A stretch of DNA of 64,000 bases from Bacteroidota bacterium (GCA_016722525.1 JADKJB010000008.1:186001-250000), one strand, 5' to 3'; shown: positions 1 through 9,202, numbered from the stretch's first letter. Numbers and translations are program-made. The notes: generated by a model from the letters alone, not told the origin.

Positions 1-1
1 T

Positions 2-640
2 GCCTTAGGTAGAACAGGGGAGGAGGCCTCCTTGGATGAAACAGCTAATTGGGTCACTTCAAAATATAACTCGGCTTATGCAATAAGTAAATACGGAGCA
101 GAGCGGGAAGTTTGGAGAGGTGTTGCTGAAGGTTTGGATGCAGTGATTATTAATCCCGGAGTAATTATTGGGCCTGGTAACTGGAAAACCGATAGTTCAA
201 TGCTATTTCGACAGGTTTGGAAAGGTTTATCTTTCTATACTTCCGGAGTGAATGGTTTTGTTGATGTGAGGGATGTATCTGAAACAATGATTTGCCTCAT
301 GGAAAGTGATATTATCAACGAGAGGTATGTAGTGGTTGCGGAAAGTAAAAAATTTCGTGATGTATTTGATTATATTGCAGATAAAATTGGTCGCAAAAGA
401 CCTGGCATACATGCAGGGCCGTTATTAACTGATATGGCCTGGAAATTCGAATTGATGAAGTCATGGTTTACAGGCTCTAAACCTGTTATTACAAAAGAAA
501 CAGCCAGGTCAGCCGGTAACAAAACTTTTTACAGCAACCTTAAAATTAAGAATGCACTTCAGATGGAATTTAGATCCGTTGATAAACCGATAGAAGATGC
601 CGCTGAATATTTTTTGAAAGAAAATCAGGTTTTTCAATAA
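2..640 (+). CDS. NAD-dependent epimerase/dehydratase family protein (5' truncated by window edge)
   Basis: This is the C-terminal part of an extended short-chain dehydrogenase/reductase. The frame is open to the left edge, so the true start and the N-terminal Rossmann glycine motif lie outside. The visible part contains the catalytic YxxxK motif (YAISK) and a following segment (INPGVIIGPG) typical of the family after the active-site helix. Such proteins use NAD(P)H to reduce or epimerise sugar nucleotides, flavonol-like or other hydroxy/keto substrates; the substrate cannot be read here. The TTG at 32 is not needed as a start because the frame continues upstream. The gene is convergent with trhO, with 12 bp between the stops. 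Confidence 0.85.
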   Translation, partial: ALGRTGEEASLDETANWVTSKYNSAYAISKYGAEREVWRGVAEGLDAVIINPGVIIGPGNWKTDSSMLFRQVWKGLSFYTSGVNGFVDVRDVSETMICLMESDIINERYVVVAESKKFRDVFDYIADKIGRKRPGIHAGPLLTDMAWKFELMKSWFTGSKPVITKETARSAGNKTFYSNLKIKNALQMEFRSVDKPIEDAAEYFLKENQVFQ

Positions 641-652
641 AATAATTAAATA

Positions 653-1705
653 TTATTTCTTCGAATTGAATTCGTCCAACCTTGGCCGCACTCTGCTCTT
701 CCTGTAAACCGAATGGGCATCATGCTTGGGAAGCCCTCTTCGCAAGCGGATTTGTTCTTCCATTGGCAAAGCAATAAAATCAACGCACACCTGACTGCAA
801 CATCCGCTATGTTTTTCTGCGCAAGCTTCGCACTGGATAAAAAGTAAATGGCAGTCATCATTCGCACAATTGGTATGATGGTCACTGGTGGCACCGCACT
901 GGTGGCATTTGGAAATCACTTCGTCGCTGATGCGTTCGCCAAGACGGTCGTCGAACACAAAATTTTTACCGATGAATTTTGAGGGAAGTCCTTCGGCTTT
1001 CACCTGACGATGATAATCGATAATACCACCTAATAGCTGATTGACATCGCTGAAACCATGATGCTTGAAATAGGCACTCGCTTTTTCGCAACGAATGCCG
1101 CCGGTGCAATAAAGGAGAATTTTTTTGTCTTTCTGATCTTTCACCTGCTCAATAGATACAGGAAGTGTTTCACGAAAGGTGTCGGTATCGGGAAGTAACG
1201 CATTTTCAAAGTGACCAATTTCGCTTTCATAATGATTTCTCATGTCGATCACAATGGTATCAGGCTGCTCCAGAGCCTCGTTAAATTCTTTTGCTGATAG
1301 ATGATTACCGACATTGGTCACATCAAAACTTCCATCGTTGAGGCCATCGGCAACTATCTTGTTGCGAAGCCTTACAATTAGTTTATAAAAAGATTTACCA
1401 TCATCTTCAACAGCTATTTTGAGTGGTACATTTTTTAGATAGTTGTGACTTTCCAATAGTGATTGGAACTCCATAAAATTATGAGAGGGTACACTTATTT
1501 GAGAATTAATCCCTTCAGCAGCAATATAAGTCCTTCCTAAAACTCCAATAGTACCAAATGATTCAAAAAGCCAATCCCGAAAAGATTCAGGGTCCTCTAT
1601 TCTTACATACCTATAAAAAGATAAAGTAGTCCTGACAAATGACTCTTCTGCCAGTTGCTTTTTAAGCTCTTCTTTGGATAACGTATTGAACAGCATTTTT
1701 TTCAT
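653..1705 (-). CDS. trhO: tRNA uridine(34) hydroxylase TrhO (rhodanese-like, YceA family)
   Basis: TrhO catalyses oxygen-dependent hydroxylation of U34 in tRNAs, the first step to 5-(carboxy)methoxyuridine-type wobble modifications. The 350-residue length fits the family. Visible are an N-terminal acylphosphatase-like region, a central rhodanese domain with the active-site loop CTGGIRCEKA (about residue 200), and a C-terminal cysteine-rich tail (CHQC, CANDDC, CEAC, CCSQVC) likely to bind zinc. The frame is intact. It starts at ATG 1705; a 36-bp gap separates it from the upstream small membrane protein. The family assignment is clear; the cytoplasmic tRNA role is taken from characterised YceA/TrhO homologues. 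Confidence 0.93.
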   Translation of the reverse strand: MKKMLFNTLSKEELKKQLAEESFVRTTLSFYRYVRIEDPESFRDWLFESFGTIGVLGRTYIAAEGINSQISVPSHNFMEFQSLLESHNYLKNVPLKIAVEDDGKSFYKLIVRLRNKIVADGLNDGSFDVTNVGNHLSAKEFNEALEQPDTIVIDMRNHYESEIGHFENALLPDTDTFRETLPVSIEQVKDQKDKKILLYCTGGIRCEKASAYFKHHGFSDVNQLLGGIIDYHRQVKAEGLPSKFIGKNFVFDDRLGERISDEVISKCHQCGATSDHHTNCANDDCHLLFIQCEACAEKHSGCCSQVCVDFIALPMEEQIRLRRGLPKHDAHSVYRKSRVRPRLDEFNSKK

Positions 1706-1741
1706 GCCGCTATAATTTATTAGTGACGTAATGGATAAAGA

Positions 1742-1990
1742 TTAAATAGTCTGAGTATTCTTTTTACGGTTTTTTCTCCAAATAAAAAATGCGACGCCAC
1801 CAAGTAAATAAGGTGTTGCCAATAAATATAGAATACCCGAATTTAAACCTCTCCCAACTCTTGTTGCATCATCTTTGAACCCGGATTCTGCTACAGCTCT
1901 GCACATAGAACATTGTGCATTGGAAGGTGTTGTTAGTGCAGCCATCAAAAATAGGGATGCTGTCAATGCCAAAATTTTGAATGTTTTCAT
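1742..1990 (-). CDS. small membrane protein with CSMC motif
   Basis: This is an 82-residue protein if the internal ATG at 1990 is used (MKTFKILALT); an upstream ATG at 2014 would add eight residues. It has an N-terminal signal-like helix ending near SNAQ, a short extracytoplasmic stretch with a CSMC motif, a second transmembrane helix and a basic C-terminus (RKNRKK). The CxxC-like pair right after the cleavage site suggests a thiol or metal role. It sits last in the oxidase-assembly cluster, 24 bp past DUF420, so a part in cytochrome oxidase biogenesis is a reasonable inference but unproven. Confidence 0.7.
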   Translation of the reverse strand: MKTFKILALTASLFLMAALTTPSNAQCSMCRAVAESGFKDDATRVGRGLNSGILYLLATPYLLGGVAFFIWRKNRKKNTQTI

Positions 1991-2038
1991 GAGACTATAA
2001 ATTGGAACAATCAATGCAAAAATACAAAATAATCGTAT

Positions 2039-2578
2039 TTAAAACTGGTAATAGGGCGAAATCATCAGGTAAACAGTTACACCAGTAACAGTTACGTATA
2101 ACCAAATAGGGAAAGACCATCGGGTTAATTTCTTGTGGGATTTTATTTTATTCGTAAGGCCAAAATAAAATGAAAGAAGCACCAATGGTAAAACTATTGC
2201 GGCAAGAATTATGTGCGAAATTAAAATTGAAAGGTAAATAGGTCGCAGGGGATTATCTGTTGGGAATTTGGTTTCGATGCCATAGGAGTGAAAGGTGACA
2301 TAGGAAAGGAGAAATATGGCAGATAATACAAAAGCTGTGATGTTCAGTTTTTTGTGCGTAGCTATTTTTTTTCTCTTGATAAAATATAATGAAGCAACCA
2401 ACAAAATGGAACACGTTCCGTTTATGATTGCATTAAGTTTTGGTAAATAGGCAACAAATTCAGGAATATGTTCTGCCCTGGGAAGCATGCTTAACAAGAC
2501 AATTGCAATGAGGATAATCGCTGAAAGAATAAATATGCCTCTCAGGATTTTCTTTTCGTTTCCAATCAGGTAATCCAT
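2039..2578 (-). CDS. DUF420 family membrane protein (YozB/CtaM-like)
   Basis: A 179-residue integral membrane protein with five predicted transmembrane helices. The conserved His residues of the family are visible near helix ends (HKKL twice, FHSYG, SHII). DUF420 proteins of the YozB/CtaM type are required for maturation of haem A-containing oxidases in Gram-positives. Here the gene is only 6 bp after the SCO gene and downstream of the oxidase subunits, which supports the same role. The frame is intact. Confidence 0.85.
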   Translation of the reverse strand: MDYLIGNEKKILRGIFILSAIILIAIVLLSMLPRAEHIPEFVAYLPKLNAIINGTCSILLVASLYFIKRKKIATHKKLNITAFVLSAIFLLSYVTFHSYGIETKFPTDNPLRPIYLSILISHIILAAIVLPLVLLSFYFGLTNKIKSHKKLTRWSFPIWLYVTVTGVTVYLMISPYYQF

Positions 2579-2584
2579 AATTTT

Positions 2585-3250
2585 TTATTGATGACTATAT
2601 TCCCATTTTAGTACTTTTATTTCATCAATCAGCAAATTGATTGATTCGTAATCGGTGCCATCATAAAAACCTCTGATTCTTTGGTCTTTATCAATAAGTA
2701 CTATTTTTTCGGAATGCACAAAATCATCCGGGCCGCCATCACCTTTCATTGCGGTAATGAAATAGCTGTTTCTAGCCAAATCGTAAATTTGTTTTTTATC
2801 TCCTGTAAGAAAAAACCACTTTCCTGAAATAGCCCCGTACTCTTGTGCATATTTGGCAAGTGCTTCTACCGTATCTTTTTCAGGATTTACAGTATGTGAT
2901 AAAAGTAAAATTTCAGCATCATCCTTATAGGCTTCCTGAACCCGTTTCATTTGCATATTCATCTTAGGACAAATAGTCTGACAAGTAGCGAAAAAGAAAT
3001 CGGTCACATAAATTTTATCTTTCAGCTGATCAGAAGTGAAGCTGGCGCCATTTTGCGAAACAAGAGTAAAGGGAGCTACTTGATGGAATACAGTATCGCC
3101 AGGGTGTGTGGAAGAGGGTTCCTTGGGCCCAAAAATTTCCAGATGGGAATATTTATTATCTCCGCTGGAAACAATCAAATAGGCAATAGAAGGGAGAATC
3201 AGGATCCCTAATAAAATGAAAACTTTAGAAAATGATTTAGACGAACTCAT
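2585..3250 (-). CDS. SCO1/SenC family copper chaperone for cytochrome oxidase
   Basis: A 221-residue membrane-anchored thioredoxin-fold protein. It has an N-terminal transmembrane/signal helix (about residues 9-27), the Cu-binding CxxxC motif (ATCQTICPK, about residue 90) and the distal His (FVHSEK, about residue 180). SCO proteins deliver copper to, or reduce, the CuA site of cytochrome c oxidase subunit II. The gene lies 19 bp downstream of subunit IV and upstream of DUF420, in the usual Bacteroidota order. All three Cu ligands are present. Confidence 0.93.
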   Translation of the reverse strand: MSSSKSFSKVFILLGILILPSIAYLIVSSGDNKYSHLEIFGPKEPSSTHPGDTVFHQVAPFTLVSQNGASFTSDQLKDKIYVTDFFFATCQTICPKMNMQMKRVQEAYKDDAEILLLSHTVNPEKDTVEALAKYAQEYGAISGKWFFLTGDKKQIYDLARNSYFITAMKGDGGPDDFVHSEKIVLIDKDQRIRGFYDGTDYESINLLIDEIKVLKWEYSHQ

Positions 3251-3269
3251 TAATTACCTTAACAGATAA

Positions 3270-3646
3270 CTACCCAACTAAGTTAAGGTAATTTCCTTCG
3301 GCAATTGCCATCACTATTAAATATAGAATCAATATAAATGGCAAAATGATAGAATATTTAAGAGCAACTTTCTCATGCTTAAGGTGCATAAAAAATGCAA
3401 TAATATAGTAGGCTTTAACTATCGTTAAAACAATAAATACTACTATTAAAATATTGTGTGGAATTGAAGTAAAGGCAATACCTACTTCAAAAATTGTTAT
3501 TGCTAACAATATCCAAAAAGTTCTCCAGATAAGTCCTACTGAATTAGCTACATGATTCTCTTCTACAAATTGATTATGAATGTCACCTGTATAGTAGCCA
3601 TGTTTTTATCGTCGTGCTTTTCTTCGTTATGTTGATGATCTGCCAT
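3270..3646 (-). CDS. cytochrome c oxidase subunit IV (one frameshift)
   Basis: The start is the ATG at 3646 (MADHQHNEEKHDDK...). The frame breaks near 3605 and resumes as HGYYTGDIHNQF...IWRTFWILLAITIFEVG, continuing to the stop at 3270. Adding one A to the five-A run near 3605 restores a single protein of about 125 residues: a charged, His-rich N-terminus and three transmembrane helices, as in CoxIV/CtaF-type subunits. It lies between SCO and subunit III. The break is most simply a sequencing deletion, because both sides read as good protein in the expected order. Confidence 0.85.
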
Positions 3647-3670
3647 GTTGTTGGATCGTATTTTAAATGA

Positions 3671-4494
3671 TTAAACCAAGTAAAAGAATGTGAACACAAA
3701 TACCCAAACCAAGTCTACAAAGTGCCAATATAAACCAGTTTTTTCGATCTGTTCATAGTGACCCCTTTTGACATAAACCCCGTTGAGCACATTAATAAAT
3801 ATGATGATGTTAATAACTACCCCGGAAAAAACGTGAAAACCGTGAAACCCGGTAATAAAGAAAAAGAAATTAGCGAATAAAGGATGACCATATTGGTTTT
3901 TAATCATGTTAGCTCCATGAATATGCTCTGATTTAGCTTTAATAGCTTCGGCAGCAGCACCGCTAACTTTTTCACCATTTGGTAAAACAAGTGTATTCAT
4001 ATCCAATTCATGAGTGGAAGGGTCCGTTGCGATTCTTGCTATTTGACCATCAAACATTTGGTAAGCACCTTGATCAGTTCCATGGATAAAATGATACCAC
4101 TCCCATGCTTGAGAGCCAAGAAACATAAATCCGCCTATAATGGTTAGCAACATCCATTTGGCAACTGCTTTATTATCGCGCTTATGTCCTGCATCAACAG
4201 CTAAAACCATTGTAACAGAACTCATAATCAGAATAAATGTCATCAAACCAACATAGGCAAGTGGAATATGACCTTCAATAAATGGGAAATGGGTAAATAC
4301 ATCATTGGCTTTTGGCCATATTTCGGTGAACCGATGACGCATTACTCCATAGGCAATGAGCAAGGAAGAAAATGTAAAAGCATCAGATACTAGGAAAAAC
4401 CACATATACATTTTTCCCAACTGACATTAAAAGGAGAAACTCCCCCTCCCCAGGCTTTCTTATTGGGCTGATCTACTGCTGTTTCTACTGCCAT
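3671..4494 (-). CDS. cytochrome c oxidase subunit III (one frameshift)
   Basis: A haem-copper oxidase subunit III with the usual transmembrane helices and conserved HGFHVFSG segment. The start at 4494 reads MAVETAVDQPNKKAWGGG. One missing G in the GGG run near 4424 splits this N-terminus from the rest (WGKMYMWFFLVSDAF). A hydrophilic insertion of about 60 residues (around FDGQIARIATDPS to KNQYGHPLF) sits between helices III and IV; such long loops occur in Bacteroidota subunit III. Subunit III stabilises the catalytic core and proton uptake. It lies 24 bp upstream of subunit IV. Confidence 0.9.
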
Positions 4495-4623
4495 AGTATT
4501 TGTTCGTGATTGTTATTTCGTTTAATAATTAATTAACCTCTTGTAAACGGATGCAAATTAAATAGTTTTTTAGGTGTTATTGCAAGAATTTATTAAGTGG
4601 AATCATTCTAAATAAGTATGTAC

Positions 4624-5200
4624 TTATCTTACAAGAAGTAAAAATACAAAAAGATAAATCCATAATCCATCGAGGAAATGCCAAAATATGGTACACAATT
4701 CAATCGGAAGTTTGTTTTGAGCATGGTAACGGCCTTGAATAGAGCGGGCAGTAACCACAATGAGAAAAATTAAACCACCAAAAAGGTGCGCAAGGTGAAG
4801 CGCTGTGATCACATAAAGGAAAGAACCAGAAGGATTTCCAGTAAAAAACACACCCTCATCAACAAGATTTGACCAGGCAGTAAATTGCGTAAAAACAAAA
4901 GCAAGGCCTAATCCAAGTGTTATTATTAACCCGGTAATTAATTGTGATTTATTGTTTTTTGATAGCTACATAGGCCCATTGCATACTAGCACTGCTAAGC
5001 AAGATGAATACAGTGGAGAAGTAAAAAATTACAGGTAATTCAAAAACAAACCAATTACTTTCTGCTTGTCGAACAATATATCCGCTGGTTAAACCTGCAA
5101 AAATCATAACCATGCTCACCATAGATAGCCATAGTAGAATTTTAAAGGTAGGAATGTTAGTATAAGTCTTAGTGTTTTCTGATGAGGCTGCTGGTACCAT
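4624..5200 (-). CDS. second cytochrome c oxidase subunit III-like protein (one frameshift)
   Basis: Two open segments (MVPAASS...AYVAIKKQ and ...GNPSGSFLYVITALHLAHLFGG...FVFLLLVR) join into one protein of about 192 residues if one A is added to the A run near 4960. The bridge then reads AIKKNNKSQLITGLIITLGLGLAFVFTQF. This is the short subunit III type with about five helices and the HxxHxxGG motif (HLAHLFGG). Bacteroidota oxidase clusters often carry two subunit III genes in tandem. It starts 4 bp after the ctaB stop. A 129-bp gap then separates it from the second subunit III gene. Confidence 0.87.
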
Positions 5201-5204
5201 GATT

Positions 5205-6098
5205 TTAAATTTTATTCAGAACAATTGCAATTTGAACAACGGGAAGATAAATGAAAGAGCCGAACATCAGTTGACGGGCAGCTTTTAGAGAACACTCAGA
5301 ATATAATTTCCATGCTTGCCAGGTAAACATTAAACCTGCACAAGTAATGATAACCATTGATGTAACTCCTGCTAATGAAAAGAAATAGGGTGTAAATCCA
5401 ATAGGAATTAAACTGAAAGCATACACAAAAGCCTGGAAGGCGGATGATTTGTCTCGTCCGCCTTTGGAGGGTAACAATTCAAATCCTGCCTTTTTATAAT
5501 CGTCGTTCATGACCCAGGCAATGGCCCAGAAATGGGGGAATTGCCATAGGAATTGAATGGAAAACAATACCCATGCTTCAATACTGAACTGATTGGTTGC
5601 GGCCACCCATCCCAACAAAGGCGGAATTGCCCCTGGAAATGCACCTACAAAAACTGCGAACGGAGTAATTTTTTTAAGAGGGGTATACAAAATCGTATAA
5701 CTCACCAAAGCTATAAGACCTAAAATGCCACTGGCAATATTCATGAAAATAGTGAGAATCAATAATCCTGCAATCCCAAAAACAATCGCAACCACAATGG
5801 CTTCAACAGCTTTCATCCTTGAATCGGGAAGTGGCCTGGAAAGGGTCCGGTCCATGAGCTTGTCCAGATCCTTTTCCATAATTTGATTTATAGCATTTGC
5901 AGAGCCGGTGACCAGAAAACCTCCCAGTAAAAGCAGTGCAAATTTCCCCCAATCTAGTTCTCCGGGTGTTCCAATTAAAAAAGCCATGGCTGCTGAAAAA
6001 ACAACAAGCAGCGCCAGTCTCATTTTTGTGAGCTGGGCATAGTCCCGGATCTTGGAAGATACCGATACCGGTTTGTTTATGGCAATGGTTTTATCCAT
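5205..6098 (-). CDS. ctaB: protoheme IX farnesyltransferase (haem O synthase)
   Basis: A UbiA-family prenyltransferase that adds farnesyl to protohaem to make haem O for the oxidase encoded next door. It has 297 residues and seven to nine transmembrane helices. The first Asp-rich motif (NQIMEKDLDKLMDRT, about residue 72) and the second conserved loop (DDYKKAGFELLPS, about residue 200) are intact. The start at 6098 follows a good promoter. It leads the leftward cluster ctaB-coxC-coxC-coxD-SCO-DUF420; subunits I and II are not in the window. Confidence 0.95.
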   Translation of the reverse strand: MDKTIAINKPVSVSSKIRDYAQLTKMRLALLVVFSAAMAFLIGTPGELDWGKFALLLLGGFLVTGSANAINQIMEKDLDKLMDRTLSRPLPDSRMKAVEAIVVAIVFGIAGLLILTIFMNIASGILGLIALVSYTILYTPLKKITPFAVFVGAFPGAIPPLLGWVAATNQFSIEAWVLFSIQFLWQFPHFWAIAWVMNDDYKKAGFELLPSKGGRDKSSAFQAFVYAFSLIPIGFTPYFFSLAGVTSMVIITCAGLMFTWQAWKLYSECSLKAARQLMFGSFIYLPVVQIAIVLNKI

Positions 6099-6112
6099 TT
6101 AGAAATTGGGTG

Positions 6113-6143
6113 CAAAGGTATCGAATTCAAAGGTGGATTGCAA
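6113..6143 (-). promoter_or_regulatory. Bacteroidetes-type promoter for the ctaB/oxidase cluster
   Basis: On the minus strand, TACCTTTG (6120-6113) matches the -7 consensus TAnnTTTG. TTG (6143-6141) lies 20 nt upstream as a -33 element. The predicted start site is about 10 nt before the ctaB ATG. Confidence 0.55.
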
Positions 6144-6207
6144 TCTGGATACTAAACAGTTTCACTACTCAAAAAGAAAGTTGGAAAGGATAATTAATTT
6201 TGAGCAA

Positions 6208-7200
6208 CTATTTTCTGAATCCCATAGTTTTTCTTACTTCCTTGATGGTTTTTGAAGCACTATCACGTGCTTTTTCCTCACCAAGGTTCATGACTTTATT
6301 TAATAGCAGGTCATCAGCTGCAATTGCATTAATTTTTTCATAAATCGGTGCAGTAAAAAGGATGATATCTTCGGCTAATTGTTTTTTCATATCACCATAA
6401 CGAATCGCGCATTCGTTATATTTATCTTCAAAATATTTTATAGTATCAGAGGTGGATACCAGTTCCATCAATGCAAATAAATTTTTAACGGCTTCCGGTT
6501 TTTCTTCATTGGGTGATGTAGGTCCGGAGTCGGAAACTGCTCTCATTACTTTTTTTCTAATGTTTGCAGGTGAATCGGCAAGAAAAACTGCATTTCCTTC
6601 TCCTTCAGATTTTCCCATTTTACCAGACCCGTCCAGCCCTGGAACTTTTATCAATGATTGACCAAAATTAAATGCATAGGGTTCCGGAAAAGTTTGGGTG
6701 TTATACAGTCTGTTAAATCTATTTGCAAAAGTTCGTGACATTTCCAGATGCTGTTCCTGATCTTTACCCACAGGCACCTTTACTGCCTTATGAAGCAATA
6801 TATCTGCTGCCATAAGTGTAGGGTAAGTAAGAAGGCCTGCGTTAATATTGTCGGGTTGTTTTCTGATTTTCTCCTTAAAAGAGGTGCATCTTTCCAATTC
6901 TCCAACATAAGCATTCATATTAAGTAACAGGTAAAGTTCTGCCGTTTCAGGCAAATCACTCTGCACATAAATGGTGCTTACATCCGGGTCTATACCACAT
7001 GCGAGGTATTCAGCAAGTACCTGACGAACAGAGCTTTTTAAATTCTCGGGAGTTGGGTGGGTGGTTAAAGAATGGTAATCAGCAATGAAAAAAAAGCAAT
7101 TGTACTCGTGTTGCATCTTCAAAAAATTACCCATCGCTCCAAAATAATTGCCTAAATGAAGATTTCCTGTCGATCTTATTCCACTCACAACTGTTTCCAT
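6208..7200 (-). CDS. trpS: tryptophanyl-tRNA synthetase
   Basis: A class I aminoacyl-tRNA synthetase that charges tRNA-Trp. Its 330 residues are standard for the bacterial enzyme. The HIGH-type signature is HLGNYFGAM (about residue 16), and the KMSKS loop is KMGKSEG (about residue 195). The frame is intact. It is transcribed away from plsC; the two start codons are only 36 bp apart. The ctaB promoter lies just beyond its 3' end. Confidence 0.96.
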   Translation of the reverse strand: METVVSGIRSTGNLHLGNYFGAMGNFLKMQHEYNCFFFIADYHSLTTHPTPENLKSSVRQVLAEYLACGIDPDVSTIYVQSDLPETAELYLLLNMNAYVGELERCTSFKEKIRKQPDNINAGLLTYPTLMAADILLHKAVKVPVGKDQEQHLEMSRTFANRFNRLYNTQTFPEPYAFNFGQSLIKVPGLDGSGKMGKSEGEGNAVFLADSPANIRKKVMRAVSDSGPTSPNEEKPEAVKNLFALMELVSTSDTIKYFEDKYNECAIRYGDMKKQLAEDIILFTAPIYEKINAIAADDLLLNKVMNLGEEKARDSASKTIKEVRKTMGFRK

Positions 7201-7236
7201 AAGCGCGAAATTACAAAAAATGCCTAATTTTGCCGG

Positions 7237-8025
7237 ATGAATTTTTTCAGGTTACTACTGCGGAGAATTTGGCGTTTCCTGTTTTTTCTTAATGGGGTGC
7301 TGACATTAATCTTGCTGTATCCGGTTTTTTATATTCTTCTTTCCAGAGAAAAATGGTTTGGACATGTTTTTAAGCTGAAGAAAATTTGGGCTAAAATGAT
7401 TCTATATAATGTTGGAATCAGATGCAAAGTGTTGTCAGCGCCACTATTGAAGTCGGATCAACCTTATATTATTTGCCCCAACCACGCTTCTTTTTTAGAT
7501 ATTGTTACTACATATATAGTGATTCCCAATTACTTTCATTTCATGGGGAAGGCAGAATTGAAGAAAGTGCCCCTTTTCAATAAGTTCTTCGAAAATATGA
7601 ACATACTGGTTGACCGGTCAAGTATTATCGGTTCTCATAAGGCCTTTATGCGGGCTGGCAGCGACATTGATAAGGGAATAAGTATAGCCATTTTTCCCGA
7701 AGCCACTATTCCTGCTTGTGCACCAATCCTAGGAAGGTATAAAAACGGTGCTTTTAAGCTTGCTATTGATAAACAAATTCCAATTGTGCCGGTAGTTTAC
7801 CTGGATAACTGGCGCATTTTGCCTGATGGGGTGCGTCGTAAAACAGGAGGAATGCCTGGGGTTTCAAGAGTAGTAATTCATGATCCCATTCCAACAAAAG
7901 GCCTTAACGACAGTGATTTGGATCATCTTAAAAAGAAAGTACATGAGGTAATTCAAAACACCTTAAACGAATACGGATGCTGTCAGGAATTGCATAAAAA
8001 AGAAAAACCGGTAACTTCATCTTAG
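7237..8025 (+). CDS. plsC: 1-acyl-sn-glycerol-3-phosphate acyltransferase
   Basis: A membrane-bound PlsC-type acyltransferase of 262 residues that acylates lysophosphatidic acid to phosphatidic acid. It has an N-terminal hydrophobic helix, the catalytic NHxxxxD motif (NHASFLDI, about residue 87) and the substrate motif FPEAT (about residue 154). A TAATTTTG -7-like element (7225-7232) sits only 4 bp before the ATG, so the mRNA may be nearly leaderless. The stop codon lies in the loop of a terminator hairpin. Confidence 0.93.
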   Translation: MNFFRLLLRRIWRFLFFLNGVLTLILLYPVFYILLSREKWFGHVFKLKKIWAKMILYNVGIRCKVLSAPLLKSDQPYIICPNHASFLDIVTTYIVIPNYFHFMGKAELKKVPLFNKFFENMNILVDRSSIIGSHKAFMRAGSDIDKGISIAIFPEATIPACAPILGRYKNGAFKLAIDKQIPIVPVVYLDNWRILPDGVRRKTGGMPGVSRVVIHDPIPTKGLNDSDLDHLKKKVHEVIQNTLNEYGCCQELHKKEKPVTSS

Positions 8026-8051
8026 GATGCTTTTACCGGTTTTGTTTTTTT
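8004..8051. terminator. bidirectional terminator between plsC and the bacilliredoxin gene
   Basis: A perfect 11-bp stem, AAAACCGGTAA (8004-8014) with TTACCGGTTTT (8033-8043), has an 18-nt loop and is followed by G and a T run. The plsC stop TAG lies in the loop. An A run on the left side makes it usable by the convergent gene too. Confidence 0.85.
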
Positions 8052-8066
8052 AGGGTTTTGAGATCA

Positions 8067-8486
8067 TTAACAATACTCCTCGTAAGCTGAAGCCAAATTT
8101 TCCGCTATCATTTCAGCCGATCTTCCTTCAATATGGTGACGCTCAACAAAATGAACCAGTTTGCCATCTTTAAACAAGGCAATACTTGGGGATGATGGAG
8201 GGTATGGTAAAGTATATTTACGTGCCTGATTGGTGGCATCTATATCTTGCCCTGCAAAAACTGTTACCATTTTAATAGGCTTTTTATCACCTTTTTGTAG
8301 CGATAATTTGACGCCCGGACGGGCTGTTCCAGCGGCGCATCCACACACTGAGTTGATTACCAGGAGTAAAGACCCTTCGCTTCCTGGAATAGTTTGGTCT
8401 ACTTGCTCAGGTGTTTTTAGTTCTTCAAACCCTGCAGTGGTGAGATCTGTGCGCATCGGTGCACATATTTGTTCTGGATAAGGCAT
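8067..8486 (-). CDS. BrxA/BrxB family bacilliredoxin (YphP/YqiW)
   Basis: A small thioredoxin-fold protein whose CGC active site (NSVCGCAAGTARPG, about residue 55) is diagnostic of the DUF1094/bacilliredoxin family. These proteins reduce mixed disulfides with low-molecular-weight thiols. I chose the ATG at 8486 (MPYPEQICAPMRTDL) because family members begin this way; an upstream ATG at 8519 would add eleven residues and overlap the promoter. Full length, 139 residues, frame intact. The in vivo thiol partner in Bacteroidota is not known from the sequence. Confidence 0.9.
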   Translation of the reverse strand: MPYPEQICAPMRTDLTTAGFEELKTPEQVDQTIPGSEGSLLLVINSVCGCAAGTARPGVKLSLQKGDKKPIKMVTVFAGQDIDATNQARKYTLPYPPSSPSIALFKDGKLVHFVERHHIEGRSAEMIAENLASAYEEYC

Positions 8487-8516
8487 TTTTTTGTTGATTA
8501 TTTTAGTTGAATGGTG

Positions 8517-8524
8517 CAAAATTA
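8517..8524 (-). promoter_or_regulatory. -7 element upstream of the bacilliredoxin gene
   Basis: TAATTTTG on the minus strand is an exact TAnnTTTG match, placed about 31 bp before the chosen ATG at 8486. This supports the shorter start. No clear TTTG was found at the -33 spacing. Confidence 0.45.
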
Positions 8525-8835
8525 CTCAAACGAATCTTCAATTCTTATCTTCTAACAAAAAGAGATAGATATTGTTAGCATTTCGATTTTATTGTATCAA
8601 AAAATTATCTATCCTAAAATTTGTACAAAAACCTACTTTTTCTTACATGCCAATTTGGGATCTTTTTATTTCTCTGAATTATTTTTATCAGTCAAATCAA
8701 ATGTAATAGCTTTTTTAAGGGTCATAAATTGATCGATTTATCACTTTTTATTACAACAGAAAGGCAATGCTGTCATCCTTTGAATCCAATAATGATTGTA
8801 ACCGTTTCTAAGAACCAGACTATAAAAGGAACAAC
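8525..8835. other. intergenic region, no gene seen
   Basis: An AT-rich divergent spacer of about 310 bp between the bacilliredoxin promoter and the PAS gene. No open frame, hairpin with T run or RNA gene was recognised. It presumably holds the promoter of the PAS/HATPase/receiver set, but no good consensus pair was found. Confidence 0.5.
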
Positions 8836-9195
8836 ATGACAGATCAAGACAACAAGCAACAACAAGAAGAAGCATTATTTCCTGTTTTCAGATTTGACCT
8901 CGACAACAGGTTGATTTATGCAAATGCTCCGGCATTGCCACTTATGAAATATTGGAATTGCAAATTAAGGGAAAGAATTCCTGCAGATATTGTTAGACAA
9001 TATCCGGAATTGTTCCATTCGGCATTAAGTCACAGGCCTTCAGATTTGACCATTGAATTTAACAATTATTCAATTCGATTTTCTATCGTGCCATTTCCAG
9101 AAGCTCGATACATTGGCATGTATGCGTATTGCATGGAACTGAATGAAAATTTTGTAGGTAAAGTACTTCCTGAGAAAGCAATAGTTTTACAATAA
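8836..9195 (+). CDS. PAS-domain-like sensor protein, short
   Basis: A 119-residue soluble protein. After a Gln/Asp-rich start (about residues 1-15) the rest resembles a single PAS sensor domain (FDLDNRLIYANAPAL, then alternating strands ending in GMYAYCMELN). There is no kinase domain. It stops seven bases before the next gene, which begins in another frame exactly where the end of a kinase DHp domain would be expected. It may be a stand-alone sensor or the detached N-terminus of a histidine kinase that lost its dimerisation/His-box region. The PAS call rests on pattern only. Confidence 0.6.
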   Translation: MTDQDNKQQQEEALFPVFRFDLDNRLIYANAPALPLMKYWNCKLRERIPADIVRQYPELFHSALSHRPSDLTIEFNNYSIRFSIVPFPEARYIGMYAYCMELNENFVGKVLPEKAIVLQ

Positions 9196-9202
9196 CCGGT
9201 TT

